From positions 1 through 64,000 of the forward strand of contig JAIRPV010000027.1 of assembly GCA_031256825.1 (NCBI GenBank): a stretch of 64,000 nt of DNA. The letters are read 5' to 3'. This DNA comes from Oscillospiraceae bacterium. GTDB taxonomy: Bacteria; Bacillota; Clostridia; Oscillospirales; Acutalibacteraceae. Below, in pieces: positions 24,169 through 32,969 of the stretch. The notes beneath the pieces are model-generated. The model saw only the letters and a list, made by a program, of their open reading frames with translations. It ran no database searches and was not told the origin of the DNA. The first letter of the stretch is position 1; the number at the start of each line of letters is the position of its first letter. The position numbers and the translations under genes are program-made.

Positions 24169-26661
24169 ATGAGAAAACGCATATGCGTGAGCCTGCTGCT
24201 CTGTGCGGCCATCGCCGGGGGCGTTGCCCTGCCGGCCGCCGCAGCTGACACGGCCCACAACGCCCTTACTCTCTGGTATACTTCCCCTGCGGCGGAAGGC
24301 CACAGCGGCTGGGAAGCCCAGGCGCTGCCCATTGGCAACGGCAAATTGGGCGCAAAAATTTTTGGCGGCGCCGCGAAAGAACACCTGCAATTCAATGAAA
24401 AGACCCTCTGGTCGGGCGGCCCCGGCGTAGCGGGCAACACCGGCGGCAACACCGACCCCGAGGCCTGGAAAGTCCGCGCCGAGATTCAACAGCTGCTGGC
24501 CGACGGCAAGCTCAAGGAAGCCACGGCGAAAATGACCGCTCTGCAAGGCAACGAAAAGGGCCTGGGCAGCTACCAGAACTTTGGCGAAGTTTATATTGAA
24601 ACCGAAGGCGTTGGCTCTGTTGACCAATACGACCGCGCGCTCGACCTCGAAACCGCGCTGTCTACCGTTTCGTTCCGCTCCAACGGCGCCAACATCAAGC
24701 GCACTTACTTCGCCAGCTACCCCGACAATGTTGTGGTGACAAAGATCACGTCGGATCAACCCCTGAATTTGAACATCAGCATGGCTTCCGCCCAGAAGGG
24801 CGACGTTACTTCCGCGGGCGGCACCATCCGCATGACCGGCACGGTGCAGCAAACCAAAAGCGACGGCAACCCCGGCGAAAACGCCAACAACCTTCAGTAT
24901 GCCGCCGTTTTGCTGGCTTACCCCGACGGCGGTTCTGTTACGGCGGCGGATGGCGGGCTGCGGATCAGCAACGCCACAGACGTGACCATTTACCTCAGCG
25001 CGGCAACGGATTATGCCGACAATTATCCCGTTTACCGCAGCGGCGTTGACGCTTCCCAGCTGCTCCAAAACGTGGAAGTTGCTGCGACCAGCGCCCTTTC
25101 CAAAGGCTACGACACGGTGCTGGCGGATCATCTGAGGGATTATCAGAACCTGTTCAACCGGGTGAAGCTGGATATTGGGCAATCGGCCCCGGGGGTTTCC
25201 ACGGACCTGCTGCTGAAAAATTATAAGTGGAACAAGAACCGCCCGGCGCTCGAGTCGCTTTATTTCCAGTACGGGCGCTATCTGCTGATTGCCTCCAGCC
25301 GCGCAGGCAGTTTGCCCGCCAACTTGCAGGGCATATGGAACGACCAGAACTACCCGGCCTGGCAGAGCGACTACCACTCCAATGTGAACCTGGAGATGAA
25401 CTATTGGCCGGCCTACACCACGAACCTTGCCGAAACCACGCCGCCCCTGCTGCGCTATGTCAACAGTCTGCGCGAACCCGGCCGCGTGACGGCCAACTAC
25501 TACGGCGGCGTTGGCGCGCTCAAAGCCGACGGCACGCCCGACACGGCGCAGGCCACCGGCTGGATGATTCATACCCAGAACAACCCCTTTGGCAACACCG
25601 GCCCCGGCAGCGAATGGGCCTGGGGATGGTCGCCCGCCGCGGGTGCCTGGCTGACCCAGAACACCTACGACGCGTTCGCTTTTTCGAAGGATTACGCCCT
25701 GCTGGCCAGCGACATCTACCCCGCCATGGAAGAGGCCGCCCTTTTGTGGAGCCAGATGCTCATCAAAGACGAAAAGACGGGCCGCCTTGTGTCGTCGCCC
25801 ACGTATTCCCCCGAGCATGGGCCGATCACGGCGGGCAACACCTATGAGCAGGAACTGATTTGGCAGCTCTATCAGAATGTGATAGAAGCGGCGCAGGCGT
25901 TGCAGGACAACGGCTACGGCAGCAGCGTGAACACCGCGCTGCTGGAGAAAATCAAAGAGCAGCTGCCGCAGCTGCAACCCATTCAGATTGGCTTCTGGGG
26001 CCAGATCAAAGAGTGGGCGGACGAGGATAAGTGGTTCCTCTTTGGGTTGCTGGACAAAAAAGTGGAATTCCGCCACCGTCATATGTCGCAGCTGCTGGGG
26101 TTGTATCCCGGCAACCATGTGACGCCCGAAGAGAAAAAATTCCAGCGCGCCGCGAAAATTTCGCTCCTGGTGCGCGGCGACGGCGGCACCGGCTGGAGCA
26201 AGGCCCAAAAGATTTGTGCGTGGGCGCGGCTCCAGAACGGCTCGCACAGCTACAAGATGCTCAAAGAGCTGCTCCAAAAGAGCACGCTGACGAACCTTTG
26301 GGATACCCACCCGCCCTTCCAGATTGACGGCAATTTCGGCGCGACGGCGGGGATTGCAGAAATGCTCCTCCAGAGCCACGCGGGCTATATTTCGCTGCTG
26401 CCCGCGCTTCCGTCCGCCTGGGCAAAGTCCGGTTCGGTGGAAGGCCTGCGCGCCAGGGGCGGGTTTGAACTGAGCTTCCGCTGGGCAAAGGGCAATGTGA
26501 CTGCCCTCACGGTGGCTTCCACGGCGGGCGGCGACTGCGTGCTGAAGCTCCCGGCTTCCCACACGGTGACGCTCAACGGCTACCCCATCCCGGCTTCTTA
26601 TGAAAACGGGCGGCTGACGTTCGCGACGCAGGCCGGCGCGGCATATGAAGTGAAATTCTGA
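24169..26661 (+). CDS. Secreted GH95 alpha-L-fucosidase
   Basis: Glycoside hydrolase removing alpha-1,2-linked fucose from host or plant glycans. 830 residues with a classic signal peptide ([26 protein letters not shown]). GH95 landmarks are all present: [29 protein letters not shown] (Asn405 and Asn407), [10 protein letters not shown] (Glu549), [13 protein letters not shown], and [19 protein letters not shown] (Asp720). These match the Asn/Asn/Glu/Asp catalytic set known for family 95. There is no anchor motif, so the enzyme is probably released. AAGGAAGG precedes the start. It is monocistronic, ending at a terminator at 26680. Fucose-specific uptake genes are absent nearby. Confidence 0.95.
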   Translation: MRKRICVSLLLCAAIAGGVALPAAAADTAHNALTLWYTSPAAEGHSGWEAQALPIGNGKLGAKIFGGAAKEHLQFNEKTLWSGGPGVAGNTGGNTDPEAWKVRAEIQQLLADGKLKEATAKMTALQGNEKGLGSYQNFGEVYIETEGVGSVDQYDRALDLETALSTVSFRSNGANIKRTYFASYPDNVVVTKITSDQPLNLNISMASAQKGDVTSAGGTIRMTGTVQQTKSDGNPGENANNLQYAAVLLAYPDGGSVTAADGGLRISNATDVTIYLSAATDYADNYPVYRSGVDASQLLQNVEVAATSALSKGYDTVLADHLRDYQNLFNRVKLDIGQSAPGVSTDLLLKNYKWNKNRPALESLYFQYGRYLLIASSRAGSLPANLQGIWNDQNYPAWQSDYHSNVNLEMNYWPAYTTNLAETTPPLLRYVNSLREPGRVTANYYGGVGALKADGTPDTAQATGWMIHTQNNPFGNTGPGSEWAWGWSPAAGAWLTQNTYDAFAFSKDYALLASDIYPAMEEAALLWSQMLIKDEKTGRLVSSPTYSPEHGPITAGNTYEQELIWQLYQNVIEAAQALQDNGYGSSVNTALLEKIKEQLPQLQPIQIGFWGQIKEWADEDKWFLFGLLDKKVEFRHRHMSQLLGLYPGNHVTPEEKKFQRAAKISLLVRGDGGTGWSKAQKICAWARLQNGSHSYKMLKELLQKSTLTNLWDTHPPFQIDGNFGATAGIAEMLLQSHAGYISLLPALPSAWAKSGSVEGLRARGGFELSFRWAKGNVTALTVASTAGGDCVLKLPASHTVTLNGYPIPASYENGRLTFATQAGAAYEVKF

Positions 26662-26679
26662 TTTTGCGCTATCTGAGAT

Positions 26680-26727
26680 AAAAAGCGGAACCGCTCGTTG
26701 ACGGAAGACAGGGCGGTTCGCTTTTTT
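26680..26727 (+). terminator. Terminator after the fucosidase gene
   Basis: AAAAAGCGGAACCGC and GCGGTTCGCTTTTTT pair with a one-base bulge, followed by a T run. Confidence 0.75.
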
Positions 26728-26789
26728 ATTGATATTCCCCCGCAGTCCGCGCATACTACAACAGATATTATCAGCAGGGGGATGCGAAC

Positions 26790-27578
26790 TTGCAGGATCA
26801 TTTTACCAATAACAATGACTGGCTGCCCCCGGAAATTTCAACCGACCCGGAGCCGCCCTTCGGGCCGTTTGACCCATTCAACCCCACGGAGCCGCCCGGC
26901 GGCGGGGAAGGGGAGGGGAACAGCGAGCGCGAACGCGGCCGCCGCCCGGCGGAGGACGGCAGCGTGACGGTTGAGGGGCGGCGGGGGCTGATTCACTGCC
27001 TGACCGTTATCGGGCAGATTGAGGGGCACAGCGAGCTTTCGTCGGAGACGAAGAGCACCAAATATGAGCATGTGATTCCGCAGCTGGTGGCCATTGAAGA
27101 GAGCCGGGAGGTGCGCGGGCTGCTCATTATACTCAACACCGTTGGGGGCGACATTGAGGCGGGGCTTGCCCTGGCGGAACTCATCGCGGGCATGCGCACG
27201 CCCACGGTTTCGCTCGTTTTGGGCGGCGGGCACTCGATCGGCGTGCCGATGGCCGTTGCGGCGCGGCGCTCGTTCATTGCCCCTTCGGCGACGATGACCA
27301 TTCACCCGGTGCGCATGAACGGCCTGGTGCTGGGCGTGCCGCAGACGTTGTCGTATTTTGAGCAGATGCAAGAGCGCATTGTGCGCTTTGTGTCGCAACA
27401 CTCCCGTATCCCCGGCGACCGCTACCGCGCGCTGATGTTGGAAACCGGACAGCTGGCCATGGATTTTGGGACGGTGCTTTCGGGGGAGCAGGCCGTTAAG
27501 GAAGGGCTGATTGACGAGCTGGGGGGGCTTTCGCAGGCGATCGAAGCGCTGTATGGGCTGATTCCGGAGGAAGAATAG
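26790..27578 (+). CDS. tepA: TepA-like ClpP-family serine protease
   Basis: 262 residues from TTG 26790, preceded by AGGGGGA. A disordered N terminus of about 60 residues (Pro/Gly/Glu-rich) leads into a ClpP/crotonase-type fold with [22 protein letters not shown], the nucleophile motif [11 protein letters not shown] (Ser149) and the His motif TIHPVR (His172). In Bacillus TepA (YmfB) is a ClpP-like protein linked to protein translocation and spore biology; no ClpX partner is needed in the gene neighbourhood. Monocistronic, followed by an AT-repeat hairpin. There is no obvious promoter except weak AT-rich DNA after the fucosidase terminator. Confidence 0.88.
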   Translation: MQDHFTNNNDWLPPEISTDPEPPFGPFDPFNPTEPPGGGEGEGNSERERGRRPAEDGSVTVEGRRGLIHCLTVIGQIEGHSELSSETKSTKYEHVIPQLVAIEESREVRGLLIILNTVGGDIEAGLALAELIAGMRTPTVSLVLGGGHSIGVPMAVAARRSFIAPSATMTIHPVRMNGLVLGVPQTLSYFEQMQERIVRFVSQHSRIPGDRYRALMLETGQLAMDFGTVLSGEQAVKEGLIDELGGLSQAIEALYGLIPEEE

Positions 27579-27602
27579 GACAAGTTGCACAAAACTTATT
27601 AA

Positions 27603-27632
27603 CAGCCATATATATATATATATATATGGCTG
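27603..27632. repeat. Perfect 30-bp palindrome with (TA)n centre
   Basis: CAGCCA and TGGCTG flank an uninterrupted run of TA dinucleotides, making a perfect hairpin or cruciform 24 bases after the tepA stop. AATTTTG follows, so it may act as an odd terminator. It lies between tepA and the promoter at 27660. Confidence 0.7.
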
Positions 27633-27659
27633 AATTTTGTCTGATAAAGCAAGTATCGC

Positions 27660-27688
27660 TTGACTTTGCGCTGAAAATAGCGTATCAT
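27660..27688 (+). promoter_or_regulatory. Promoter of the secreted helical protein gene
   Basis: TTGACT, 17-base spacer, TATCAT, 60 bases before ATG 27748. Confidence 0.75.
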
Positions 27689-27747
27689 ATGAAATAGGTA
27701 ATTGCCGCCAACGCAATTGCCAAAATTTAAGAGAAGGAGCAAATTAC

Positions 27748-28785
27748 ATGAAAAAATTCCTGAGCATCCTCCTGGCTGTGCTGTGCATTGCCGGAACCAT
27801 GTCCGTGGCTGCGTTCGCCGACGACGCAGCGGTTGAAGAGACCCCCATTGTTGAAGAAGCCCCTGCGGTTGAAGAAGCCCCTGCAGCTGAAGAAGCCCCG
27901 GCGGCTGAAGAAGCGCCGGCGGCTGAAGCGTATGATCTGGCTGCGATTGATCCCCTGAACCCCCTGGCCGACCTGTTTGCGCTGACCGAAGAGAACGATC
28001 TTGCGCAGGCGCTGAGCACCGAAGACCAGAAGAAGGCCAACCTGATTATTAACCAGGCCTATATCGACCTGCAGCGCGCCCGCCGTGCTGTGACCCTTGA
28101 TTACGCCGTGGCGGCAAGCGTCCTTGGCTTGGTTAGCGCTTCTCCGGAAGCGATGAAGGGCGAAACGAAGATGACGACAAAAGAGGCTGCCGAGAAGTAT
28201 GCGGAGCTTTCCGCTAAACTTACAGAACTGACTCTTAAGATGGCGTTGGACAACGCGAGCACGGTGGCGACTGTGTCCGAAATTGCGGCAAAGTTCACGG
28301 CGCTCAAACTGAACAGCGCCAAAGTGGAAGAATACTACAACGACGGCACCCTGAAGGCGAAGCTGAGCGATATCGTTGCTGAGATGAAGAAGGTTAGCAA
28401 AATCGACGGCGCGCCCGCCAAAGACTTCCTGAAGAACTTCACCGCCAGCGCGATCAGCTATGTAAAGAAAGCGTATGAACTGAACCTGCTGACGAACCTG
28501 ATTGACACTTCTGCCCTTACGCTGGATCAGTATAAGGCACTCCTCGATGAAGTGGCGAAGCTCAACAAGAAGTCTTCCGAGACCTATGGCGCTTATTACT
28601 ACGAAAACGCGCTTTCCGCCGGCAAGTATTCCACGGCGCTCAACGCGATCCGCACGCAGTACTTCCAGTACTTCAACCTTTACCAGAAGGCTGGCGCGGG
28701 CAAGTTCCCGGCTTACGCCCGCAGCATTGCCACCTATTGGATCTTCAAGACCGTGTTCTTCGGATTCATCTGGCTGAAGTTCTAA
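27748..28785 (+). CDS. Secreted, mainly helical protein with aromatic C-terminal tail
   Basis: 345 residues, ATG 27748 after AGAAGGAG. The signal peptide (MKKFLSILLAVLCIAGTMSVAAFA) is followed by an acidic repeat of the form EEAPxxEEAP at about 28-60, then a helix-rich domain (Ala, Lys, Leu, Glu) with no Cys. It ends in YWIFKTVFFGFIWLKF, an aromatic tail like those of the proteins at 42849 and 1-5060. No family is recognised. Codon use is strongly biased, suggesting high expression. An abundant surface or envelope-associated protein is inferred. Confidence 0.8.
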   Translation: MKKFLSILLAVLCIAGTMSVAAFADDAAVEETPIVEEAPAVEEAPAAEEAPAAEEAPAAEAYDLAAIDPLNPLADLFALTEENDLAQALSTEDQKKANLIINQAYIDLQRARRAVTLDYAVAASVLGLVSASPEAMKGETKMTTKEAAEKYAELSAKLTELTLKMALDNASTVATVSEIAAKFTALKLNSAKVEEYYNDGTLKAKLSDIVAEMKKVSKIDGAPAKDFLKNFTASAISYVKKAYELNLLTNLIDTSALTLDQYKALLDEVAKLNKKSSETYGAYYYENALSAGKYSTALNAIRTQYFQYFNLYQKAGAGKFPAYARSIATYWIFKTVFFGFIWLKF

Positions 28786-28810
28786 TTGGCTCCACGCAAG
28801 CAAACCCACG

Positions 28811-28837
28811 CCCCCGGCCGCAAGGCTGGGGGTTTTT
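28811..28837 (+). terminator. Intrinsic terminator
   Basis: CCCCCGGCC, GCAA loop, GGCTGGGGG, then TTTTT. It closes the gene at 27748 and lies at the end of the converging phosphodiesterase gene. Confidence 0.9.
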
Positions 28838-28844
28838 GCACGGG

Positions 28845-29312
28845 CTAAAGCACCTCGCGCACGCGCACGTGCTGACAGACCACGCCCGCCGCTGTGAGAT
28901 CCGCAAAGCCATAGAGGCCGTCGCGCAGACTGCCGGGGTTGAAGAGGGTGACGCCGTCGCAATAGGTGCAAAACGGCGCGTGGGTGTGGCCGAACAGGCA
29001 AAGCTGCGCGCCGTGCTCCTGCGCGCGGTAGAGCAGGGCGTCGAGGCCCCACTTCACCTGTTCGATGTGGCCGTGGGCGGCGAAGATGCGCTGGCCCGCC
29101 AGCTCGAACTGGGCGTAAAGCGGGGCTTTTTCGGCAGGGCCATCGCAGTTGCCCCGCAGAAGATAGGCGGGTTTGCCGCGATGGCGCAGCAGCTGCGCTT
29201 CGGCAAGGCCGTCGCCCAGAAACACGTAGCAATCCGCCGCAGGCTGCTGATCCACCGCGAGCATCAGGTTGCGCGCTGCGCCGTGGGAATCGGAACAAAC
29301 GAGAATCCGCAT
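28845..29312 (-). CDS. yfcE: YfcE/MJ0936-type metallophosphoesterase
   Basis: 155 residues from ATG 29312, with AGGAGG upstream; the track ORF from 30014 is a false extension. The calcineurin-like fold has the metal motifs DSHG (near the N terminus), GDG, GNCD, HGH and GHTH, in the order expected for the family. The family hydrolyses phosphodiesters in vitro, with mostly unknown physiological substrates. Monocistronic from the promoter at 29344-29372. Confidence 0.92.
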   Translation of the reverse strand: MRILVCSDSHGAARNLMLAVDQQPAADCYVFLGDGLAEAQLLRHRGKPAYLLRGNCDGPAEKAPLYAQFELAGQRIFAAHGHIEQVKWGLDALLYRAQEHGAQLCLFGHTHAPFCTYCDGVTLFNPGSLRDGLYGFADLTAAGVVCQHVRVREVL

Positions 29313-29343
29313 GCATATATCCTCCTTTTGGTTCGTATACATG

Positions 29344-29372
29344 ATTATAGCATGTTGCATGCCCGAACGCAA
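29344..29372 (-). promoter_or_regulatory. Promoter of the metallophosphoesterase gene
   Basis: Minus strand: TTGCGT, 17-base spacer, TATAAT. Confidence 0.7.
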
Positions 29373-29384
29373 GGAGGAATTTTT

Positions 29385-29627
29385 ATGGCGGAAAAAATGA
29401 AGGTGACCCCCGCGCAGCTGATGCAGATGGCACGGCAGCTCAAAGGGAAAAACGGCGCGCAGGAAGAGGCGCGGCAGCTGGAGCAATTGGCGCAGAGCGG
29501 CCTGAGCGAGGGCCAGCAGGCGCAGCTGCACAGTGTGATGCAGGACAAGGCAAAACTTGCGCAGCTGCTGGAATCGCCGCAGGCGCGGGCGCTGATGGAA
29601 AAATTGGGAGGGAAACGGGCGGACTAA
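29385..29627 (+). CDS. Small Gln/Ala-rich helical protein
   Basis: 80 residues from ATG 29385, directly after AAGGAGG. The sequence is almost all predicted helix, high in Gln, Ala, Leu and Lys (QLKGKNGAQEEARQLEQLA), with no Cys, membrane segment or signal. It is followed after three bases by the next gene, so the three small genes 29385-30643 form an operon. No family is recognised. Acid-poor, repeat-like helices of this kind often occur in spore or scaffold proteins, but nothing here proves it. Confidence 0.7.
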   Translation: MAEKMKVTPAQLMQMARQLKGKNGAQEEARQLEQLAQSGLSEGQQAQLHSVMQDKAKLAQLLESPQARALMEKLGGKRAD

Positions 29628-29630
29628 GCC

Positions 29631-30017
29631 ATGGATCTTGATTTTAGCCAAATCAGCGAGATGCTGGGCAATATGAGCGAAGATGAGCTGCAAAACCTCC
29701 AGGAGGCGGCGCAGTCGCTTTTTGCGTCGTTCGGCGGCGGCGACGAAGACGAGAGCGGCTGCCCGCCGCCGCAGGAGGAGGAGAGCGGCGGCGCGGGCGG
29801 CTGGGCCGGGGCGAATTTTAGCGCCATGTTTACGCCGGAACTGCTCGCGCGGCTGGCCCAGATTATGCAGCGCATGAACACCCGCGACCCGCGCACCGAT
29901 TTGATCATGGCGCTCAAGCCGCACCTGAGCCGCCGCCGCCAGCACCGCGCCGAGCAGGCCGTGCAGATGATGAAAATGCTCGAACTGCTGCCCGCGCTGC
30001 AAGGGGCAATGCATTAA
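29631..30017 (+). CDS. Unknown 128-residue protein of the small operon
   Basis: ATG 29631. The N-terminal acidic part (MDLDFSQISEMLGNMSEDELQNL) leads through a Gly/Glu/Pro linker to a basic helical C terminus (HLSRRRQHRAEQAVQMMKMLELLPAL). The opposing charges suggest self-interaction or binding to the very basic protein encoded next. No membrane segment or signal. Unrecognised family. Confidence 0.7.
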   Translation: MDLDFSQISEMLGNMSEDELQNLQEAAQSLFASFGGGDEDESGCPPPQEEESGGAGGWAGANFSAMFTPELLARLAQIMQRMNTRDPRTDLIMALKPHLSRRRQHRAEQAVQMMKMLELLPALQGAMH

Positions 30018-30052
30018 GATGAAGGCGAAACCACGAGAAGGGAGGGGGCCTT

Positions 30053-30643
30053 ATGCCAACCGCGCCGCGCAACCGGCAGGAGTTCCTGCGCATGCAGGAG
30101 CAGGCTGTGGCTGCCGCCCGCGACATGCAGCGCCGCGCCACGCTGCCTGTGCCGCCGCGCCGCCCGGCCGCGCCCCCTCCGCGCCAGCAGCCGCCGGCGC
30201 CGCCGCCGGTTCTGCACCACCGCAGACCCTCGCAGCAGGCGCGGCAGAACGCCTCGTATGGGCGCACGCGGGACGAGGGCGCTAACCGCCGGGGGCAAAG
30301 TTGGCGGGAACCGCAGGCCTACCGGCAGCAGCCGCCGATGCACGCAGCGCCAAAACGCCCGCCGCGCGCGCCGGGGCCAGAGCGGAGGTATGGCGCGCCG
30401 CCGCCACGCAGCGCGCCGCCGCCCCCGCCGCCGGTTGCCGCAGACGTGCCGCCGCTGAGCGAATTGTTCGCGATGCTGGGCGGGTTGGGCGGATCGCCGC
30501 CGCCGCCGCCGCTGCATTTTGAAGGAGCGCCGCCGGGCGAAGACGGCGTAGACGTTACGCTGATGATGGTGCTGCTGCTGCTTTTGCGCAAGGAAAATGC
30601 CGATCAGGGGTTGATGCTGGCGCTGATGTATATCATGATGTAG
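30053..30643 (+). CDS. Pro/Arg-rich protein with hydrophobic Met/Leu C terminus
   Basis: 196 residues from ATG 30053, after AGGGAGGGGGCC. A long, basic, Pro/Ala/Arg/Gln-rich disordered region (about 1-150) is followed by a short hydrophobic C-terminal segment with VDVTLMMVLLLLLRKENADQGLMLALMYIMM-like composition, which may insert in membrane or pack against partners. The gene reads as real because it has a good ribosome site, a continuing operon and a single stop before the next promoter. Composition makes homology searching hard. Function unknown; the trio deserves joint study. Confidence 0.6.
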   Translation: MPTAPRNRQEFLRMQEQAVAAARDMQRRATLPVPPRRPAAPPPRQQPPAPPPVLHHRRPSQQARQNASYGRTRDEGANRRGQSWREPQAYRQQPPMHAAPKRPPRAPGPERRYGAPPPRSAPPPPPPVAADVPPLSELFAMLGGLGGSPPPPPLHFEGAPPGEDGVDVTLMMVLLLLLRKENADQGLMLALMYIMM

Positions 30644-30674
30644 GAAAAAAAGCCAAAAATATTTTGAAAAACGA

Positions 30675-30703
30675 TTGACAGCCCGCGCCGAATGTGGTAT
30701 ACT
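30675..30703 (+). promoter_or_regulatory. Promoter of the aro operon
   Basis: TTGACA, 17-base spacer, TATACT. Transcription should start near 30710, just before the leader peptide. Confidence 0.88.
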
Positions 30704-30731
30704 GGTAGCAATTAGTGAAAAGGAGCAGCAC

Positions 30732-30830
30732 ATGAACCGGATCAGCCCATTCAGCTTTACCCGCTTTAGCAGCTTTGCCTACGGTTGGCAGGGCGTTTGT
30801 TGGTTTGGCTGCAAGGCGGTTCGTGGGTAA
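30732..30830 (+). CDS. Phe-rich leader peptide of an attenuator
   Basis: A 32-residue ORF too short for the track: MNRISPFSFTRFSSFAYGWQ then GVCWFGCKAVRG. ATG 30732 follows AAAAGGAG by six bases. It contains five Phe, one Tyr and two Trp, of which four Phe fall within nine codons (residues 7-15). The stop is 22 bases before a strong terminator, and aroF starts 92 bases after the stop. This is the layout of amino-acid-sensing leader peptides such as pheL: slow translation of Phe codons would spare the operon from termination. PheA in the operon makes phenylalanine the logical signal. Confidence 0.82.
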   Translation: MNRISPFSFTRFSSFAYGWQGVCWFGCKAVRG

Positions 30831-30852
30831 TCCTCACAGAATTAGCTCTCCT

Positions 30853-30881
30853 CCGCAGTCAACCGACTGCGGGGGTTTTTT
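30853..30881 (+). terminator. Attenuator terminator before aroF
   Basis: CCGCAGTC, AACC loop, GACTGCGG, then GGG and TTTTTT. It sits between the leader peptide and aroF. CGGTTGGC in the peptide coding region (30782-30789) can pair with GTCAACCG (30858-30865) of this stem and loop, a possible but unproven antiterminator. Confidence 0.85.
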
Positions 30882-30922
30882 ATTGGACAGCAGATTGGTA
30901 AGCAAAGAAAGGGGCGCTCCAC

Positions 30923-31924
30923 ATGATAGTCATCTTAAAACAAAACCACGACCAAAAGCAGCTCGAGGAGCTGCGCGCCTGGCTGGAAGAGCAGGAGATC
31001 AGCATTCAGGTGAACCATGGCGTGCATTCCACGGTGCTCGGGCTGATTGGCGACACCTCGCAGGTGGACTCCGACCTCATCGAGGCGCTGGATATCGTGG
31101 AAGCGGTTAAGCGCGTGCAGGAACCCTATAAGAAGGCGAACCGCAAGTTTCATCCGCAAAATTCCGTTGTTACCGTTGGCGGCGTGCCCGTTGGCGGCGG
31201 CGGCTTTGTTGTGATGGCGGGGCCTTGCTCGGTGGAGTCGCGCGAGCAGCTGTGCGAGGTGGCGCAGGCTGTGAAGGCTTCGGGCGCGCAGATTTTGCGG
31301 GGCGGCGCCTTTAAGCCGCGCACTTCGCCTTATGCCTTTCAAGGCATGCGCGAAAGCGGCATCGACTTGCTGCTCGAGGCGAAAAAGCTCACAGGGTTGC
31401 CGATTGTGACGGAAATCATGGACATTTCGCATCTGGATTCTTTTGCGCAGGTGGATTGTATCCAGGTGGGCGCGCGGAATATGCAGAATTTTGAGCTGCT
31501 CAAGGAACTGGGGCGCAGCAAAACGCCGGTGCTCCTGAAGCGCGGGCTTTCATCCACGATACAGGAATGGCTCATGTCGGCGGAGTACATCATGGCGGGC
31601 GGCAACGAAAACGTGATCCTCTGCGAGCGCGGCATACGGACATTCGAGACCGCCACGCGCAATACCTTTGATATTTCGGCCGTGCCGGTGCTGCGGGAGC
31701 ATTCGCACCTGCCCGTGATTATGGATCCGAGCCACGCGACGGGGGTTGCGCGGTATGTGAAACCGCTGGCCGTTGCGGCGGCGGCCATTGGCGCGGACGG
31801 GCTGATGATTGAGGTGCACAACAACCCCGCAAAGGCGCTGTGCGACGGGCCGCAATCGCTTACGCCGGAGCAGTTCGACGACACGATGCGCAGCGTGAAC
31901 GCCGTGCTGGCGGCACGGAGGTAG
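30923..31924 (+). CDS. aroF: 3-deoxy-7-phosphoheptulonate (DAHP) synthase
   Basis: First step of the shikimate pathway: phosphoenolpyruvate plus erythrose 4-phosphate. 333 residues of the AroA-I-beta type, with an N-terminal ACT-like/ferredoxin-like regulatory domain (about 1-70) and a TIM barrel with MAGPCSVES, LRGGAFKPRTSPYAFQG, QVGARNMQN, LKRG and DPSHATG. The metal and substrate residues appear intact. Start ATG 30923 follows GAAAGGGG. The N-terminal domain commonly confers feedback inhibition by aromatic products, in addition to the attenuator upstream. Confidence 0.96.
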   Translation: MIVILKQNHDQKQLEELRAWLEEQEISIQVNHGVHSTVLGLIGDTSQVDSDLIEALDIVEAVKRVQEPYKKANRKFHPQNSVVTVGGVPVGGGGFVVMAGPCSVESREQLCEVAQAVKASGAQILRGGAFKPRTSPYAFQGMRESGIDLLLEAKKLTGLPIVTEIMDISHLDSFAQVDCIQVGARNMQNFELLKELGRSKTPVLLKRGLSSTIQEWLMSAEYIMAGGNENVILCERGIRTFETATRNTFDISAVPVLREHSHLPVIMDPSHATGVARYVKPLAVAAAAIGADGLMIEVHNNPAKALCDGPQSLTPEQFDDTMRSVNAVLAARR

Positions 31925-31931
31925 CGCGGCA

Positions 31932-32969
31932 ATGACAAAAGTGGAGGTTCCGCTGGGGGAGCGGGCGTATGACGTCGTGATCGATCCGGGCATTTTGTGT
32001 AAAGCGGCAGAGCTTTACACCTCGGTTATCCCGGGAAAAAAAGCGCTGCTGGTATCCGATCAAACGGTCTATCACCTTTATGGCGCAGGGGTTTCAGCGG
32101 CTTTGGCCGCAGCGGGGATTGAACTGGCCGTTTATACATTCCCGCCGGGGGAGGCAAGTAAATCCCTTTACACCTATGAACAGATCCTGAACGCTGCCGC
32201 CGCGTTTCAGCTGACCAACAGCGACGCGTTCCTTGCGCTGGGCGGGGGTGTGACCGGCGATTTGACAGGATTTGCCGCAGCGACGTATCACCGCGGGATT
32301 CGATTTGTGCAGATGCCGACCACACTGCTGGCGATGGTGGATTCTTCGGTGGGGGGCAAAACAGGGGTGAATCTGGCGGCGGGCAAGAACCTGGCGGGGG
32401 CCTTCTGGCAGCCGCGGCTGGTGCTTTGCGATCCCCTGCTGCTGCGCACGCTCCCGCCGGAGCAATATGCCGACGGGTTGGCGGAATGCCTGAAATATGG
32501 CGTTCTTTGGGACGAGGTGCTGTTTGCGCAGCTGGAGCGGGGCGCGCTGTTTCAGGTGACGGAACGGCAGATTGCGCGATGTGTTGAGCTGAAGCGTGAC
32601 GTGGTGCTGCGCGACGAGCGCGACAAAGGGCAGCGGCAGCTGCTGAACCTTGGCCACACCATCGGCCACGCGATAGAGCAGGCCAGCGGTTTTGCCATTG
32701 GCCACGGCGCAGCGGTTGGCCTGGGCATGCTGATGATTGCCGGGCTGTTTTGCCCGGAAATATCGGGCAGGATCCGCCGCGCGCTGCGGGAGAATGGGCT
32801 GCCGACAGAATGGGATGGATCGAGGGAGGACATCGCCCGCGCGCTTTTGCAGGATAAAAAACGCGCCGGGGATGCGATTGATCTTGTGATTCCTCTTCGC
32901 ATTGGAGCCTGCGAACTGCGGCGGATGCCGATTGGGGCGGTGAAAAATTTGTGGGAGGAGCAGCTATGA
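31932..32969 (+). CDS. aroB: 3-dehydroquinate synthase
   Basis: Second shikimate step, NAD- and metal-dependent cyclisation of DAHP. 345 residues with GGGVTGDLTGFAAATYHRG, PTTLLAMVDSSVGGKTGVN, NLGHTIGHAIE and GHGAAVGLGM motifs, containing the Glu/His/His metal ligands. It starts seven bases after aroF with a weak ribosome site and overlaps aroA by four bases (ATGA), so its expression depends on coupling. A TGTAAAG-N8-CTTTACA dyad lies in its 5' region (31998-32019). Confidence 0.96.
   Translation: MTKVEVPLGERAYDVVIDPGILCKAAELYTSVIPGKKALLVSDQTVYHLYGAGVSAALAAAGIELAVYTFPPGEASKSLYTYEQILNAAAAFQLTNSDAFLALGGGVTGDLTGFAAATYHRGIRFVQMPTTLLAMVDSSVGGKTGVNLAAGKNLAGAFWQPRLVLCDPLLLRTLPPEQYADGLAECLKYGVLWDEVLFAQLERGALFQVTERQIARCVELKRDVVLRDERDKGQRQLLNLGHTIGHAIEQASGFAIGHGAAVGLGMLMIAGLFCPEISGRIRRALRENGLPTEWDGSREDIARALLQDKKRAGDAIDLVIPLRIGACELRRMPIGAVKNLWEEQL
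31998..32019. repeat. 22-bp dyad TGTAAAG-N8-CTTTACA (copy in aroB)
   Basis: TGTAAAG CGGCAGAG CTTTACA. The arms extend outward and inward (GTGTAAAGC / GCTTTACAC). Member of the recurring dyad set. Confidence 0.75.

Noticed and set aside
24061-26754. 897-codon minus-strand ORF across the fucosidase gene
   Set aside because: The plus frame is an intact GH95 enzyme with signal peptide; the antisense ORF is a by-product of GC-rich codons.
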